Made by a program: the position numbers and the translations under genes
Assembly: GCA_008360955.1 (NCBI GenBank)
Contig: LUCM01000658.1
Coordinates: 93,652-157,651 of the forward strand
Direction of reading: 5' to 3'
DNA: 64,000 nt
Source of the DNA: Fasciolopsis buskii
Taxonomy: Eukaryota; Platyhelminthes; Trematoda; Plagiorchiida; Fasciolidae
The notes under the pieces: model-generated
The model's input: only the letters and a program-made list of their open reading frames with translations
The model's database searches: none
Told to the model about the DNA's origin: nothing
Shown here: piece by piece, positions 22,721-35,700 of the stretch
Layout: every line of letters starts with the position of its first letter
Position numbering within the stretch: the first letter of the stretch is position 1

Positions 22721-24094
22721 CACATCAAGTCAGTTACACATTCTTATCCATTAATTTGCTCCATCTTGAGACGGAGCGACAGCTTGACATTTAAAATTTC
22801 GGTATGAATTAAGAAAGCGGCTAATAGGCACCTCATCAAACTAAAATAATAGGAATCGATATACATTGTTGAATATCAAATCTTCGTCTGAAAGCAGACT
22901 TGATATTTGCATGTAGTTTTATCACCAATAACGGCCGCATTTCAGCCCAACAGTTCAACGGTAAAACTATCTACCCATTTTAAAAGACTGGCTTTGTGGC
23001 CACAAATGGTATAACATTACCGGTTGTCAGACCAAATGCTTCCATTATTAAACATTTTTCCTTGAGGAATTTATGGCGCTGACGATTACTTCTGTCCACC
23101 ATTGCCCTCAAAGGCGAATTCCGGTGGCCGTTGACCTTATCAACCACTATCTTTATGTTCGACCACTGTCTCTTCAAGAATCGAGCGTACAACTGTGGTT
23201 TATTATTGTACTAATCAATACTTTAGGCTCTCCGGGGCTTTGCTGTCAGTCAGCAACACCACCTACTACTGTGGCGTGTGATAAAAGAAGGATGCCGAAT
23301 TCTACGGCAGGCTTAACCGTGACCAATGTTTCATTTTACTGGTATTCTTACTACTGGATCCTTCTATCGTAGAGTCCTAAACCACTTACTCAAATAACAT
23401 AAGGCATCCAGACTTCGTGTCGCGTATTACCAGGGCCAGTTCCTCTATTTTCGAGGAATTTTTACCTCGGGGCAAACTTGAGGTATTTTTACTCTCCTCC
23501 ATCAAACTACCTTGAATCCCATTCACTTTCTTACCCGAGTTTAGTCAATTTGTTATTTAAATATCTACATACGTTCTTAAAAACGTTCCCATACGATGCA
23601 GGCAGACTGAATTTTGCATGCAACTAGCCCGTTAAAACTAGAAAGCTTCATCTGGCTTCCTTGAAATGTATAGTTTGCGATTTTATGGATAGAGGTCTTT
23701 GTCCTAACGCATGAGCTGCTATTCGCGTGTTTACTTATTCCCAGTTTCATCCCCTCTCCAAACCCCTAATAGGTGCGGCATGCTTACCGAAGCATCCAAG
23801 ATGCGGACTAAAGCAAGCCACTTCCAAAGGTTTCGAAAAAATATACCACGGAGAAAATCACGGTCAGGCGGGGGAACCATGGAACATACATACATGGGCT
23901 CAACCATTCACCCGTTAAAATCAAAGGAAATAGGTTTAGCCGGAATCACGTTGAACTCGTCAACAAAGCTGACCCTAGCCACGAAGGCATGGACCATCTT
24001 CAACAGTGGATATGCAGACAGTCAGCTCAGACCTGCACTTCGGAGCGGGGAACCTCAGAGTGCCCTCGTTTGGCAGATATGCTTGTGTCTGATT
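22721..24094. other. No firm feature; may include CR1-like tail
   Basis: A block at 22,870-22,930 (LRLKADLIFACSFIT on the plus strand) resembles the LRLK-DLI---KI block near the C-terminus of CR1-like proteins, but stops surround it. The open frame 23,711-24,235 (174 codons) has no motif; its last third overlaps a repeat (24,095-24,475). Confidence 0.3.
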
Positions 24095-24475
24095 TTTGAG
24101 ACAATCTGGGAGGATTGGATTCTCCATGTATGCTTCACTACTGTATTATTCCAACTTTTGACCCTTCCCTACCCTCCCAACGCACAACTGGCATGTATGC
24201 TGAGGTTTTTCATAACTAAGCATGTACGGCCATAGAAACTACAAGGTGACACAAGTTGCTGTCGTCTTATTCAGATACACAAGAACGATCCTGGCGTTCA
24301 TATCGTTCTCCATCCCTACTTGTTTATGACTTTCAGCGGAAACTCCTGTCAGAGCATTTGGCCTACTGTTACGTTTGCGACTCAGTTTAATGTGTTTTGG
24401 TTCCTCCTACCAACAATCGGAGTTGGTAGAACCGGTGGCAGCTTATAACTGAACGCCTCAGCTGCCACATGGGAA
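24095..24475 (+). repeat. Dispersed repeat, pair member with 28,245-28,660
   Basis: Shares ordered words with the partner: TCTGGGA-G, CCCTCCCAAC, CACCTGG/AACTGG-CATGT-TGCTGAGGT, then a TTATAACTGA word near the 3' end. Identity is moderate and both are in the same orientation. A bulged hairpin lies at 24,399-24,433 (GGTTC-TACCAAC against GTTGGTAGAACC). Confidence 0.55.
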
Positions 24476-27400
24476 GTGGGCCCGTAAACAATGATAATTC
24501 CGCAAGCATGGTAAACAGGGACTTTTATGCTTTAATCTCCCTGCCGAAAATTCTACTAGACCAATCCAGCGGCTACCTGCGGAGACGTCAAAGGTTGGCT
24601 GAGGAGCACGTTACTAATAAGGACCGTGCAGATTGGGACTAACTTAACCATGCAGTGTTTGCGGTAGGTTGATGGGGTGTTCGTATCATGTCCCCGTCAT
24701 CGAAATACGCCATCCTTCTGTCCAATTCAAATGGTTTTCTGAAGACCCGGAATGCTGGAAGTAATTTATCGTTATAGCTTCTCCATTCCGCATTACTTCT
24801 CGCCCATGCCCATATCCCCGATTCAATATTTCCACCCCAATTTTTTGAACTTTAACTCCAGCTGAAACGAATTTCACCTAGCCTTCACCTCCTTCGCTGG
24901 ATTTATCCCTGGCCTAGTAATAACCACAGCTCCTGCTCACCAGAAAACGGAATATGCAGATGTAACACATATCCTGTAGCTATCAGCTGCTACCTTGGCC
25001 TTGCTCTGGCTATTCGGTTTGTGTGAGGCGCCGTGCGGTAGTCCGGCGATTGAGTATTTAATCCATTCGACGCACAGACGGCTCAAAATTCCCCTTTGAT
25101 TGCTTTGGGTACCCAACCACTGACGCGTGGTTAAAATCAAGATAACTGCTGCCGAAGGAAGGACTTTATCATTCAGATTTCATTCTCTCACTCCTAAAAG
25201 CACCAGAATGAAATATCAGAAACACCAAAGTGTAATTCCATGGCATGGGCGTTTAATAGCGATTTAAAGTTTTAGCAAACCTGCCTTCTCATGCGTTGCA
25301 CTTCGCAGTCAAGTACGCCGCCAGCGGGTCATCTCGTCTGCACGAGCAAAAAACTTAAATATGCTAAAATGTTACTTGGTCTGGCCCAGTGTTCAACGTT
25401 CCCATTCTCTTCCATCTTCTTCGTCATATAAAACAATCTTATCTTATGCGGCTGCTTTATCTAATGCATATGATGCTTTAGTTTATTTTGACAAATCTTC
25501 GACTAATTACCGTAGTTTCACCAATTTTATCCTTGGCGTGGCTTTCTTGTTCCTCACATAACCTTTCTGAACTCTTAGGATTCTTGCCAGATCCCGATAA
25601 TTGTCACCGTCTTTCGTCTAAAATTTGCGCTGCGGTACGGAACTCACTCAAGTAAGAAATGTCTTGCATTCCTCTGTTAACAATTAGCTCTGGAATTTGC
25701 TGTGTCATCCTGCTAAACGCTTTACATAGCTTTGGTTTTTGCCCTGCACCCAATTGTCATGGGCATTAAAACGAAGTTTTCAACTATGCCTCAAATTTTG
25801 CTTTACTAATAACTAAAGTGTATACCCAGGTGTTTCTATGTCTCGTTTGATTCCTCCGTACAAATTCAATGTTGCTTGCACATCACTCGTGAAAGTGGGG
25901 AGATATACCTGTTGTTTTCATTAGCATAATGAAAGCGTCGAGGAAATTTATGGTTGTCCTATCAGCTTATTTCATCAGGACCCTGCTACAGATGTGATAT
26001 ACTCCGATGCATAATTTTTCTCTGTTAGATAGCGTGCAAAGCCGATGCTCGAGGATATTCAAACCTCACTTATGCCGGGAGATTTAACGACATAAGATGG
26101 CATCTTCCGTGACCACTAAGTTATAGGAGTCAGAGTAGCAATCGCCCAATCCTTGATAAAACAACGAATGAGGAAGATTAGACATTTTTTATCTTATACT
26201 GCTTCTGCAAGCAATAAATCCACATTCATCTAAACCCATTCTTTAAGGTTACAAAAGGAGGGGTTGCATCTAAACTCATTTGGTTCTGCCAAAGCCCCAA
26301 ATCTTGGAAACTTTGCGGTTTCTGCATATATACCACATTTTTTTTCTGAGTACTGCTCTATTAAATGTGGCCCGGGTGGCGTGCTCGAGGCTTACACCCT
26401 TGTGACCTAACTAAATTGGAAAGACCGTGGGCAGTGATAATAATAATTATGTGTGCGGTCCTCGTTTCGCGGCATCCACGTATTTAGGAAGGATAAATTT
26501 CGAAAGGTGCGGTATGCAGCAACTACAAATATCCAAATAACATATTATTATGGGATATAGATGCATCGGGCGGGAAGGATGGGAAATAAGAACTTAGTCG
26601 CACAATGTATAATTTTACTAAAATTAATTAGTTGTTCAAGAAGGGTCGAGGGTGACTGCAGGGGATAAAAGCGACTGGGAATCCAAGAGCACAAACTTTT
26701 TAGAGGATAAACACAAGCTAATATAAAGCATAATGTGTAAAATTTGTTCAGCTTAGCGGATAGCGCGAAATACTATAATTTCGTGATTGTTTAACCTGGG
26801 CAATATCTCTTGAAACCTCACTGGCTTGGTAACAAATTTTAAAAGTCAAATTCTGACTAACTTCTCTGCCGATGACACTAAAGGCACCAGGCCGAGGTGC
26901 AATTTTGCGAGTCTTATCACCTTATACGCATTTGACATTTATCGTTAATGGACGGCTTTTTAACGTTCATTCACCATTTAGTCTTTTTGAGCAGAGTCTG
27001 CCCCCACAAAGTGCTTCATGTGCAGAGCAAACACGGATACTTATTGCTTATTCTTCTGGCCATTTATTGCTTCTGAATGTTTTTTGATTTGTAAAACTAG
27101 CCTCCTATCATGTTTACAGATAATGCATCAGCTCTTGGACGTCCCGTTTTTGAAGGGTTCTGTGGTGTTGATTTCCCTTCTATTTTCTTACGCCTGTACA
27201 AAACAGATGCCTGTCGATAAAAGAAATACAGCTTCAGTCAAATGGAACCACTTCTTTTTCGCGAATGACGTCGCACCCGGTTGACGAAATTCTCAATATT
27301 TTATTTGCATACACCATAAAGTCAATTGGTGGTTGATTCCAAAAATAATTTTAATCTCCCAGTGGCCACTATGAGGATGCCTGACGGTTGTTGGCTTTCA

Positions 27401-28244
27401 TCTTCCAATGGATATAAAGTTGTCCTTGCGTACCAAAACGTTTGACGTAACATATATTCTTGTTTCTTTCCCGTATTTGTTTTGACGTCATAGGTAGTAG
27501 TACGTCAATGCTATACCGCATTTAGCCATTGTGTCTACTGGCCTGTATGGTGTAGATAGACTTGATGCTCCTAAGTGGCGCGATAGCCGCTGCATTCACA
27601 GCAGTTTATGGTGCACCTACTTTGGGCTCTATATAACTGGAGAGTACAGGCCAGAAAATAATGCTACGACGGAGTATTATGAGGCAAACAACATATCAAG
27701 TATTTCACTGCGTTACTGCATTGCTGTACATACCAAGCGGCCAGCAATTAATAAGGCAGAAACGGACAAAAGGCAAACTGCTCTGTTACAGCGCAGAGGT
27801 AAAGAAGTCGACGTGAAAGCGGCATACTTCAAAATTATTTTAAGTTATCTATAAAGAACCATAAAATGACGGAACTGTTTTCCTCAGCCTAGTCAACACA
27901 AAGGCGCCGAGGATCGTCAAACCCATTGGGTCTATAACTCACAAAGGTTTGTCCACCTTTGGAATATTTCCATTAGTTAGACAGCATGGAATTCCTGTTA
28001 TTGCTCCCCGAAATTTCAATATGGCAGTTGCAAAACGGGTCTTCTGGACTTGACGTATTTAGAACATTTGTAGTGATAAATTTTTTCACATCCACCGAAA
28101 GCCTCAGGAAGCTAGACCTGTGTGATTTGAACAAAAAGCAGTTACTTAGTTGCAACAGAAGGTGGCTTCGCTTCACAACTGAGGAGGTTGTAAATGTCTG
28201 CCCACGGCTTTCAGCTTTCCCTTGACCGATAGACAAGCATCCGA
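24476..28244. other. No recognisable gene (3.8 kb)
   Basis: Short frames (25,361-25,561; 26,872-27,284; 27,531-27,854) carry no motif. Sequence from 25,350 to 26,870 is AT-rich. I found no match to other parts of the window. Confidence 0.4.
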
Positions 28245-28660
28245 CTGCCTTCTCGGACGGTCTGGGAAGTAGCGCATCGGACTGTCTAATTATGCTCCAC
28301 CACATCCCTCTATTTTTCAACACACCCCTCCCAACCGTGCACCTGGTATGTGTGCTGAGGTCTAGGACAATAGTCGTTCTTCTTTCTTAATTAATCAGGC
28401 ACGCTTACTGAAAGTACTATGAGGTACACGTTTCTATCATCCTGTTCGAATACAAATTACAGATCCCAGTATTCTCATGTTTCCGTCTTTCCTCCTCTCT
28501 ATGACTTATTGTGGCATATCTTGTCCTAGCATTCAGCCCACGCCGCCAGCCGCAACCCATTCAGTTTTGTCCTTTCCTGGCAATTGAAGGTAGTACCATT
28601 CGGCGGCAGATCACATGAACAGTTATAACTGATTCCCTGTTGTATGTTCACTAGGCCAGT
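28245..28660 (+). repeat. Dispersed repeat, pair member with 24,095-24,475
   Basis: See the partner entry. CCCCTCCCAACCGTGCACCTGG is followed by TATGTGTGCTGAGGT at 28,326-28,362, and AACAGTTATAACTGA lies near 28,620. The order of shared words is kept over about 380 bp. Confidence 0.55.
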
Positions 28661-29179
28661 TGGCCAGAGGGGTTCGACAAACAGAACGAACAGTGACTCT
28701 ATTTCCTAACCTTTTTGCTAGCCGTTCTCTCGATCTGCTGCAATCTGCATCTGCAAAGAGGTCAAAATATGAAATAGCAGCAGGCTGCAAATAAAGACCA
28801 TGCAGCCTAGGACTGATTGAGCCGAAAAACCTATGGGGAGTAAGGAGACAGAAGATTTGCTACACACGCGCATATTTCAAGACAGTCGTCTGGATTCTGT
28901 AGTCTTTGCAAGAGGCAGACTGAAGCTGCCATTTCTCTTTTTGTTTACTCACCACAACACCAGCCGGAACAAAGTCCAGACTGCCCTCGCTCTCTCCCCG
29001 GCTCTTACCCAGGCTCGCCAATGAAAACAGATGCGGAGAAAACTCTCGCCGAAAGCTCCACCCCATTCAATGTGCTAGTAGCCCATCCCTGTCGGTAAGC
29101 TGCTTTCCGAATCTGACACTCTAGTCCCGCGTCGCATAACCACAAGAAAAATCAAGCCACGCCAAAGACCACCTTGGCT
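28661..29179. other. No recognisable feature
   Basis: Short frames only. The last 100 bases may be a diverged extension of HT copy 3. Confidence 0.35.
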
Positions 29180-29965
29180 ATCTCGACTCGACTGGCCAAT
29201 GCGCTGTAATCAACAGAACTTAAATGCCGCGCAATCCCCCAACCTCCAGACCTTTACCACCACGGGACGCGAAACTCTGATACCAAACAAAGGCAACGCA
29301 CAGGTCATTCATGGCAAGTGTATTTTAGAACTGATTGTAGTTCACACACGAACTCATTTTCTTCCCGGCACACATCACAGCCTGCTCCCATCCGCATGAG
29401 TCCAGTGCTCATTCTTGTGAGTTCTATAGTCTCTCCGTCCAAAATTCCTTGTATAATTTCCTCCAATAAATAGTTTGATTCAACCTTAAAAGTTTCCTAC
29501 TGCTTCATCTTCAGCATTATATTGACTCTTAAATGTCGTTAACTGCCACTTTCCATCCACTTCATGTGATATTCAGTGTGTTTTGTGCTCATCTTAATCT
29601 CGTCATCAAATCCATGTTGATCTTTGTCCTCAAAATGCAACCCTTTCAATTTTTGAGGAAGCTCGATACATGGCGAGGCCTGCCGTCGCTTTCGAGATAA
29701 ATTTTACGCCTGCTGTGCGAACCATTGATGCATTTAAACGTGGGATGACTCGCAGAGAGAGTTTGCGGAGGTTATTGAAGCATTCAGTTAAAACACGGAA
29801 ACTCTCACCTAGCCTATTACATTACAGGTTCCGATCGTGGGAGAACAGACACTCTGCATATCCATGTCTGGTTTTTGTCCCCCATTTTTCACTGTGCAAT
29901 CTTTGTACACATTTGATCCAACGTTTTGCATGCTTTTCGGTTGTCGAGAATAATGCACTATCTTT
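29180..29965 (+). repeat. HT repeat family, copy 3
   Basis: Begins near TATCTCGACTCGACTGGCCAA and contains the 659-bp patch (29,201-29,859) nearly identical to 15,028-15,686. From 29,860 it diverges again from copy 2 but keeps the family terminus: TTTGATCCAACGTTTTGCATG, a hairpin (TCGGTTGTCGA), then GAATAATGCACTATC. Confidence 0.85.
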
Positions 29966-32204
29966 CTTGCTGTTTATCCGCAGCAGTTGAATGAAAGCAT
30001 CTAATGATCACTTTAAACGCAGTCTTATAACGTGAATATTGCAGTAGTACCCGAATCAAATAAGGGAATCGGTTGAATGACACGTAAAGCCAGTGAACGC
30101 GGATGTAGGCCTTTTCATTGTTGGGATAGTCACACAAAATATCTCCCTCCTTGGCAAGCTCGGCATTGAACCTACTGCGTCGGCCCAGTTGGTTGGGAGC
30201 TTCATCTTCATGTTGGCATTCACCAAAGTTCTAGGGTTGATCGATGGCAATGTTTTCTGTGAAGCTCATCTATAATTTCCTACTTGGCACCGTGCGGAAT
30301 TAGTTGTAGCTTGTCTGTGACACAAATATTGGCATCCTGAGTGACTTTGTAGAACATTGGCGACTTAACGTCTGATGATATGTGGCATGCGGCCGCGCTA
30401 TAATACTGGCATTTGTCTCAGCGCATTCTTTGAATAATCGTAGAATCTGGCTGATTTAAATTACTTTTCTAGTGAAGGCTTCCTAAACAGTTATTCTGAC
30501 AAATTACTTGGAGGATCATGCTGCAGTGCTTCATGGTACCTAACCAAATATTCTGCAAAGCAATCGTTCCATCTTCATCGGTTTCGAGACCGTTAGGCGG
30601 CGCTTTCAAAAGTTACAGGTATCCGCAAAGCGGTGCAGTACTTTATCAAGGCATACAGGCAGCGAAATTATGTAGTTTACAACTACATCACCCTGATGTT
30701 TGGAGTGAACGTTTTGTTGTAAGTATGCATAGTTGTTAAACAACCATCTACCCAGGAACAAAAGGCTCGTATTCACTCTACTATTCAAGGATATCTGGAG
30801 TATGCGACTACACGGTGGCTTCCAGTGCTAGAAAAAGTGCACATAATTGTGGGGTGTAAACCAAGTGCGCGGGGAGGTTCGGCAAGCAAAGTTGCATTCG
30901 GCGGATCATACATAAGTATTTTTGCTTACGAAGCGCACCACAGGTTTGGTTACCTCTTCCTATAGCCTGCTCAGTGTAAGTAGTTGGGAGACATGTTTCG
31001 AGAAACATGAAATTGAGAGAAGAACAGAGTAACCTGTGTGAAATAACCGCAAGGTGCCCCATACTTGGCTAAACTTTGGTCATTTGCGACAACAATTACC
31101 CTAACTCTTTTTGGGGTTTCTGTGATGGCTGTATTTTAACTCCAACCGTTCTGGTTGAGAAGAACGGCATAAAAGAGTGAACTACCCGAACCGGCACTCT
31201 TCGGCGTTCATAACGTGTCACAATGCATAACCACCACAGTTTATTCAGTGAGCGGCTGCATTCACACAACGAAGGCGACACGTTGGAAGGCAATGAAAAC
31301 ACGAACCTGAACCGTTGAAACGGACTTAAATGCCACCACGAAACAACTTAACACAGTTGCAGACCCTTCTGATTTCCTTCTTCCGATTCGTCGGGATGAA
31401 CGCACGGCCATTAACATTCAAATAGTCGTTGAGTCCCTCCAGAGTATGCTCACGGACTTAAAACACGTTATGGTAAGTGTCCAGCAAATGAAGCTCCATT
31501 GATTCATATTCAAACATCAATTATCTACCGCGAGTATAGCCTTCATAGTGTAGCAGATGGAAACGGTAGTTTTACTGAAAGTAGTTGCCAACGATTCGGT
31601 ATTTCTTGACAGCCGCACGAACGACTACGAATGCCGCATGTTTCATGCTTAAATAACTGAAATGAATCAATCGGTAGTGAACGATAAAAGTTGTGTATCT
31701 TTTTGCGACAACAATGGGCAGAAGCTTGTGAGCAGAAACGCAACCGCAAGATAAAGGGACGATATAAATAAATCCTGACGGCCACGACCTCTTTGTTCCG
31801 CGATTCGACTATCAAAAATGTCAGAAGCATTTAAAGACTTTTCCTGGAATGTTCAGTAATGTTCATTCAAGGAAAAAGAAACGTAAGGTAACTTGACTTA
31901 AGGCACCTATACCTCTTAATCCTTCAAAGCAGTTTTAGTACCCTCATGGAAAGAAACCCTGAAGGCGTAGCACGCTCAGCGTGCACAGCACTCGACCAAT
32001 CCAAAAAAGACCTAATATATGGAATGTTCGAAAATAAAATTAATATATGCAAAAGAATTTCGCGAATGTTTTTCGGAAAACAGGACATAAAATTAGCTTG
32101 ACCTTTCTGTTCTTTTTGTGTCAGGAGCCTTTATGTGTGAATGTAATGACCAGTCCTGGGAGCTTGTGAAACCGCATTCTGCATATAGTTCGTCAGAATT
32201 GGTA
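29966..32204. other. No recognisable gene
   Basis: About 2.2 kb. Frames at 30,056-30,250 (minus), 30,808-31,062 (minus) and 31,543-31,830 (minus, 95 codons) have no domain motif or repeat partner. Confidence 0.4.
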
Positions 32205-32760
32205 GTACCCCTCAGCCTTGTTTAGCATTTTATTTACCCTTAATTGTTGTTAAATGCTTTCCTCGCATTCACTTTGCATGATGTTCCTATTGGTTTTGAC
32301 CAATTTCTATCCAGTTATTATTTCCTCACTGATCTTTATCCACCCAGCTTAACTGTTTTGTCCATCACGCAACGATCTTGTAGTTTACGCCTCCGGCCAT
32401 ATATCGATGTTCGCCATCGAGCTTCTCTGAAGTGTTGCGCCAGTAACATGCATATGTGCTGCACTTAAACACGAAATGACCTGCGCTACGTTTCCCAAGA
32501 ACAGTTCCAGAAAATCCCGTACAATCCTGCAAAAGTGTTTGCGCGATTTCAAATTTCGTCTCGCATGCTTCTGCACCGCGTATTGCTTTGCAGATTCCGA
32601 TCGCGCCCACCGAGTAATTCAAAGCAGCATATATCTCCATACACACTCGGATTTCCGTTATTCATGTTTCCTCTGCACCATTCATGTATGAATGTGATCT
32701 TGCTTTGCGCGTGCCTCTCGAAAAACGAGAAATATTCAATAATACTTTTATGTAAACGTG
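32205..32760 (+). repeat. HT repeat family, copy 4
   Basis: Matches the right-arm copies (57,955-58,560 and 59,395-60,245) over TAGCATTTTATTTACCCTTAATTGTTGTTAAAT and CTCCGGCCATATATCGATGTTCGCCATCGAGCT. It also shares AGATTCCGATCGCG with copies 2 and 3. It ends in TGATCTTGCTTTGCGCGTGC, a clear hairpin (TCTCG AAAAA CGAGA, about 32,721-32,735), then AATATTCAATAATAC. Starts at a different internal point from other copies, as expected for 5' truncation. Confidence 0.8.
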
Positions 32761-35700
32761 ATCAACTTAATTTTTGAAGTGCCTGTTTCTATTCCCAAGG
32801 CAAGAGAAGACATGTGGCCAGAAAACTAGGTTCGCGTTTGCATGTGGCAGCGACGTAACAGGAACGTTCAGAAGAAATGTCTGATGAAAAAGCCGTCGTC
32901 GAGAATGAGGTGCTCCAGAACATCATCTGAACGACTTAGAACACCAAGAAATTAAAAACAGGTGTAAACGAATAAATTACCAAAGTGAAAATAAAGAACC
33001 GACTATGGCTTATCATGCGTCACCAGAAGCAGGTGTACTGGACCGAAGGGCCAAGTTCGGGAAGTTGAAAATAACGGAGTGCGTATATCAAAAAATGAAC
33101 ACTGATGGCGGGAAATCAACTCATTTGGATTTCATAAACGTCATTGTTAAAGCAATAAACATCTGTCTTGAATATGTGAATGATGGCTGAATATCATAAT
33201 TATATATTTAGAACGTAAACCGTCGAGTCGGTAAAAAGGGCAGCAGCTAGTTTTCAGGTAATCTGAAGGAGTGAACAGAAGAAATTGAGCATTGTATTGA
33301 GTTGAGTTGAGTTCAGCCTGCCCAGAACAGAAGTGATCGCAACGGTCAAGCAAGCCTCAAGATTGGTGTGCTGTCGGCGAGTTTTGTCGGCCCCCAACAC
33401 TGGGGGATTTGAAGTTCCTTGTTTTCTGGGAAGCGGATTTTTTGGAGCGGTATCTCGCCTAATCATAGGGGCATGGTTACTTATTGCACGCAGATACACC
33501 GGACGGAAAACCAAAAAGAGGCCAGTTGCTCTAATTCCTTTACTTTTTCGTTTCTGTAATCAATGTACCACAGCTTTAAATGATACGCAGCGAACACCGT
33601 TCTCGGGAACTCCGTTTCAGCGCGGAACGTCCCGGTTCGCAAAAGCCCATCCGTCAGTCACAGCAAATAATCACTCTTTTATAACTTTAGACTATGTCCC
33701 ATAGCGCCATTTGTGGGGCGAAAATCAAGACGTTTTTAGATCCTATGCATATTATGCCTTTAACAATGTTAAGGGATTTCATAGGGTCTCCTCTCTTTCA
33801 TTTCGGTTTCATCCAACAGAGACTCTAAAATCTTTGTACCTAATGCTTTTTTTGTTACTTATCCACCGTTCTCTTCGCTAAGCTTTGATCCTCTTTACAA
33901 TCCACATCGGTTTGCTGCGCAGGGCCCAAGATTGTACGAACTTTCCGAGGACAGGATGCCCTATTATCTTGTTTAAAGGGAGGAACACTGCCATTTGTTT
34001 ATATGATATTGTTTTGTGAAGTCTGGTCAGTGCTACTCTCGCCTGGCTGGTTGCCGCCTGACATTGCTCGGGCAGCTGGGTGTTATGCACAACTATAATG
34101 TCTGCGCCCCTAGTGGTTATTGTTGGACCTTATTGTAACGTAACTCATTACTAAAGGTTTATGGGAACAACGAAGTTTTAGCAGTGGTAAGAGCAAGCGG
34201 TACTTCGTGGAGCTGAGCAGACTGGAGACGACGGAATTAACCATAATGATGCTCCATGGAATCCTACTTTCTATATCGTTATGCCCGCTTCCACTTGCGT
34301 TGGTTTAGCCTTCACAAAGTGCAGTGCCATCTACTGATCAAGATTTCAAAATTCCGGCTCTTTCAAACCTCAGACCATTTGAACGACGATTTTCGGGACC
34401 CAGTTCACTGATCATATCTCTAACCGTTTTATCCCACAGAGAGCTGTCATTAAACAGACACCCCTTTTCTATCTCCGATGTTCAGGGAACTTCACTATGC
34501 TCTTCAAATGCACCAAAAATTATCAAAGATATACCAGTCAGTCAGCGTCCTAAAAATAATTGCAAATACCAGGTTACATAGATATTGCCAACGGTACAGG
34601 CTTGGGAGGGCGGTGCACTCCGATCTCAATGTGGTGAAACAGTAAGTAAACGGTGCAAAGGATTCTTTCAGTGCTTCACACGATAGAAATTACCGTGAAC
34701 TTGCATATTTCAGGACCGATGTTCAGTGCCGGAAAAACGAAATCGGGGTAGCTGTCAAAGTTATTGAATTGATAGATGCATATGTAATGGCGCGGCAAAC
34801 GATCTGGTGATGGATCGGGGTAGGAGGTTAGCGAAATGCCACCATATTAAAGCCAACCGAACTCGCAATCGTTCAAACGCCCAGGCCATCAGTTTCACCC
34901 CGTCCAAGAATAATATTAACCCCCCAGTAGCCGGTACAACGATGAATTTTGTGAGTCCGTGTTTTGTGGCGCAGCAGGTGGTGGGATTTCAAATGACGCC
35001 GGTAGATCCTCATCATTAAGACACATCGGTGTCGCCGGTGTTTGAAACCATCGAACGATTTCTGTATGCAAAGAACAATCTCAGCACTCGTCCACGCAAT
35101 CGACGTTCGAGGACACAAGCACCACACACTGGTCATGCATGGTAGCTCCGCATCCAGTAGAGCAGGCACAACAGACGGAATTTGCTGCAGCAACCAGTCC
35201 AACACCAGTTAGAACCCTACCATCCTATCAACCGTTTTCTTAACCGTACGTGGCTTCCAGTTTTGAATCCACAACTGTGAAGAAAGATCCGACTGTTCTT
35301 CTAATCACTCCTCGTGTGGATCTCTAGGGGGTTTGCTTCAGCCCGATAGCCAACAATGTGCCGTCTCCGCGGAAGTAGCAAATGCGATACGAACTGCATT
35401 GGGGTCATCAAACCGACCAATGGTAACGTCAGCTTTTCAGGGACCGGTTGATTGGTTACAACTGACTGGACGGGCAATAGCGCCTAGTGAACCTCTTGAA
35501 GATAAAGTAAGTCACCAAAATCCGACTGAAAATACTATGTCTAGGACTACTCTAAATTAAGAGGCTGAGCTAGCAATGAACAATGAGGTGTTTGATTAGG
35601 TTCATTAGATTTACCGAAGATTGCTGGTACCCTGTGTGAAGGGCATGACTCATAAATATGGTAATTATGCAGGGACAGTATTCTGGTTCTAACCACCATC

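Noticed and set aside
23711..24235. 174-codon open frame as a gene
   Set aside because: No recognisable motif, and its last third is dispersed repeat sequence.
15028..29859. LTR pair of a 14-kb retroelement (two near-identical direct repeats)
   Set aside because: Both patches lie inside longer diverged copies of a dispersed family, and the DNA between them has no gag-pol.
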